The notes below the pieces were generated by a model. That model was not told the origin of the DNA. It was given only the letters and a program-made list of their open reading frames with translations, and searched no databases. Shown in pieces: positions 63,109 to 64,000 of a DNA stretch of 64,000 bases. The stretch comes from G963692885 sp964658655. Lineage in GTDB: Bacteria > Acidobacteriota > Terriglobia > Terriglobales > Acidobacteriaceae. The position numbers and the translations under genes are program-made. How positions within the stretch are numbered: position 1 is the stretch's first letter; every line of letters starts with the position of its first letter. The stretch is taken from the NCBI GenBank assembly GCA_964658655.1, contig CAZZZL010000002.1, forward strand, positions 138,608-202,607, written 5' to 3'.

Positions 63109-64000
63109 ATGAAGCTGGTCTTCTGCGGAACTCCCGAGTTCGCCGTGCCTTCTCTGCGTGCTGTGCTGGCTGCGGGACATGAGGTCGCGCTGGTCGTTTC
63201 TCAGCCCGACCGGCCGGTGGGACGTGCGGCAGTGATGACGGCGCCCGCAGTCAAGCAGGCAGCGCTCGAAAACAATCTGCGCGTGGTGCAGCCGGAGAAG
63301 ATCAAGAACAACCTGGAGTTTCGCGCGGAACTGGAAGCCATCGCGCCGGATGTGATCCTGATTGTTGCGTACGGCCGCATTGTGCCGAAGTGGATGCTCG
63401 ATCTGCCGCGTCTGGGCAACATCAATGTACATGGCTCGCTGCTGCCGAAGTATCGCGGCGCAGCCCCGATTCAGTGGGCGATTGCGCGTGGCGAAACTGT
63501 GACCGGCGTGACGACGATGCGGATCGATGAAGGTCTGGACACGGGCGATATCCTGCTGCAGCGCGAGCTGCCGATCGGCCCCGACGATACGTCTATCGAT
63601 CTGTTTCCGCGGCTTGCTGAGTTAGGTGCGCAGTCGCTGGTCGAGACGCTGGCTGGTCTCGATGCCGGGACATTGCCGGGTCATCCGCAGAATCATGAGG
63701 GTGCGACCGTTGCGCCGATCCTGACACGAGAAGATGCGCTGGCGGATTTCACACAGCCGGCGAAGGTGGTCTACGATCGATGGCGTGGATTTCAACCATG
63801 GCCCGGAGCCTATTCTTTTCTTTACGGAAAGAAGCTTACGCTGCACAGGATTTTTCCTGCGGGTGCATCGATGAGGTCACCTGGCGAAGTGTTGATTGAA
63901 GACGGGCAATGCTTCGTGGCGTGCGGCGAGCGCAGTCAACTCGAGTTGGTTGAGGTGCAGCTGGAAGGCAGGAAGCGCCTGCCGGTCCAGGATTTCCTGC
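63109..64000 (+). CDS. fmt: Methionyl-tRNA formyltransferase (3' end outside window)
   Basis: The first 297 codons of a protein that transfers formyl from 10-formyl-THF to initiator Met-tRNA. MKLVFCGTPEFAVPSL opens the protein, and NVHGSLLPKYRGAAPIQWAI with the catalytic Asn-His and then GLDTGDIL are typical. The C-terminal OB domain (TLHRIFPAG onward) begins before the window edge. ATG 63109 has GGGAG six bases upstream. No stop is reached by base 64000; about 10-20 more codons are expected. Confidence 0.96.
   Translation, partial: MKLVFCGTPEFAVPSLRAVLAAGHEVALVVSQPDRPVGRAAVMTAPAVKQAALENNLRVVQPEKIKNNLEFRAELEAIAPDVILIVAYGRIVPKWMLDLPRLGNINVHGSLLPKYRGAAPIQWAIARGETVTGVTTMRIDEGLDTGDILLQRELPIGPDDTSIDLFPRLAELGAQSLVETLAGLDAGTLPGHPQNHEGATVAPILTREDALADFTQPAKVVYDRWRGFQPWPGAYSFLYGKKLTLHRIFPAGASMRSPGEVLIEDGQCFVACGERSQLELVEVQLEGRKRLPVQDFL

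Overview
The window reads as chromosome from a member of the Acidobacteriota, most likely class Terriglobia (Acidobacteriaceae-like). This is inferred from an Oar-type TonB-dependent receptor with an N-terminal carboxypeptidase-regulatory domain, many secreted glycoside hydrolases, DUF1844 and DUF3467 proteins, frequent TTG/GTG starts, and a short dispersed intergenic repeat present four times. No phage, insertion sequence, CRISPR array or rRNA was seen. Coding density is high, with many 1-4 base overlaps.

Bases 1-17.4 kb form a carbohydrate region. It holds the tail of an unidentified protein, a GH13 alpha-glucosidase, a GH172 (DUF2961) protein, a divergent GH-like/SUMF1 fusion, the TonB receptor, a GH20 hexosaminidase with a NagB-II-like SIS protein, a nucleoside hydrolase and a GH106-like enzyme. 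The parts suggest periplasmic depolymerisation, uptake through the outer membrane and amino-sugar catabolism. A LacI-type palindrome precedes the receptor gene. Sampled lines look poorer in GC here than at the right end.

Bases 17.5-41.5 kb are mostly envelope and housekeeping genes: a PDZ/S41 protein lacking both catalytic residues, PBP1A, an acyltransferase, then ribF, a PhnP-like hydrolase, DUF1844, YgfZ and a secreted HExxH protein. A tightly coupled run follows (mtnP, PfkB kinase, GT-C glycosyltransferase, a DapF homologue with both catalytic cysteines replaced by serine, LD-carboxypeptidase, mpl). A minus-strand operon encodes a TPR lipoprotein-like or secreted protein, NfeD, slipin and SPOR proteins, followed by a second GT-C enzyme and DUF3467.

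Bases 42-64 kb carry tRNA-Leu(UAG), a secreted beta-helix protein, a complete RND efflux operon (adaptor, pump, outer-membrane factor), rpiA, a Wzi-like protein, a metallo-hydrolase, an MFS remnant, an intact S41 protease, an SDR, a parvulin-type foldase with an unusual repeat-bearing tail, a YhaM-like nuclease coupled to an EVE protein, aroC, def and the start of fmt.

The observations most worth following are the DapF homologue with Ser/Ser in place of Cys/Cys, the pseudo-protease upstream of PBP1A, the GH/SUMF1 fusion, the four basic-aromatic repeats in the PPIase tail, and the dispersed repeat. No complete new system could be demonstrated from sequence alone.
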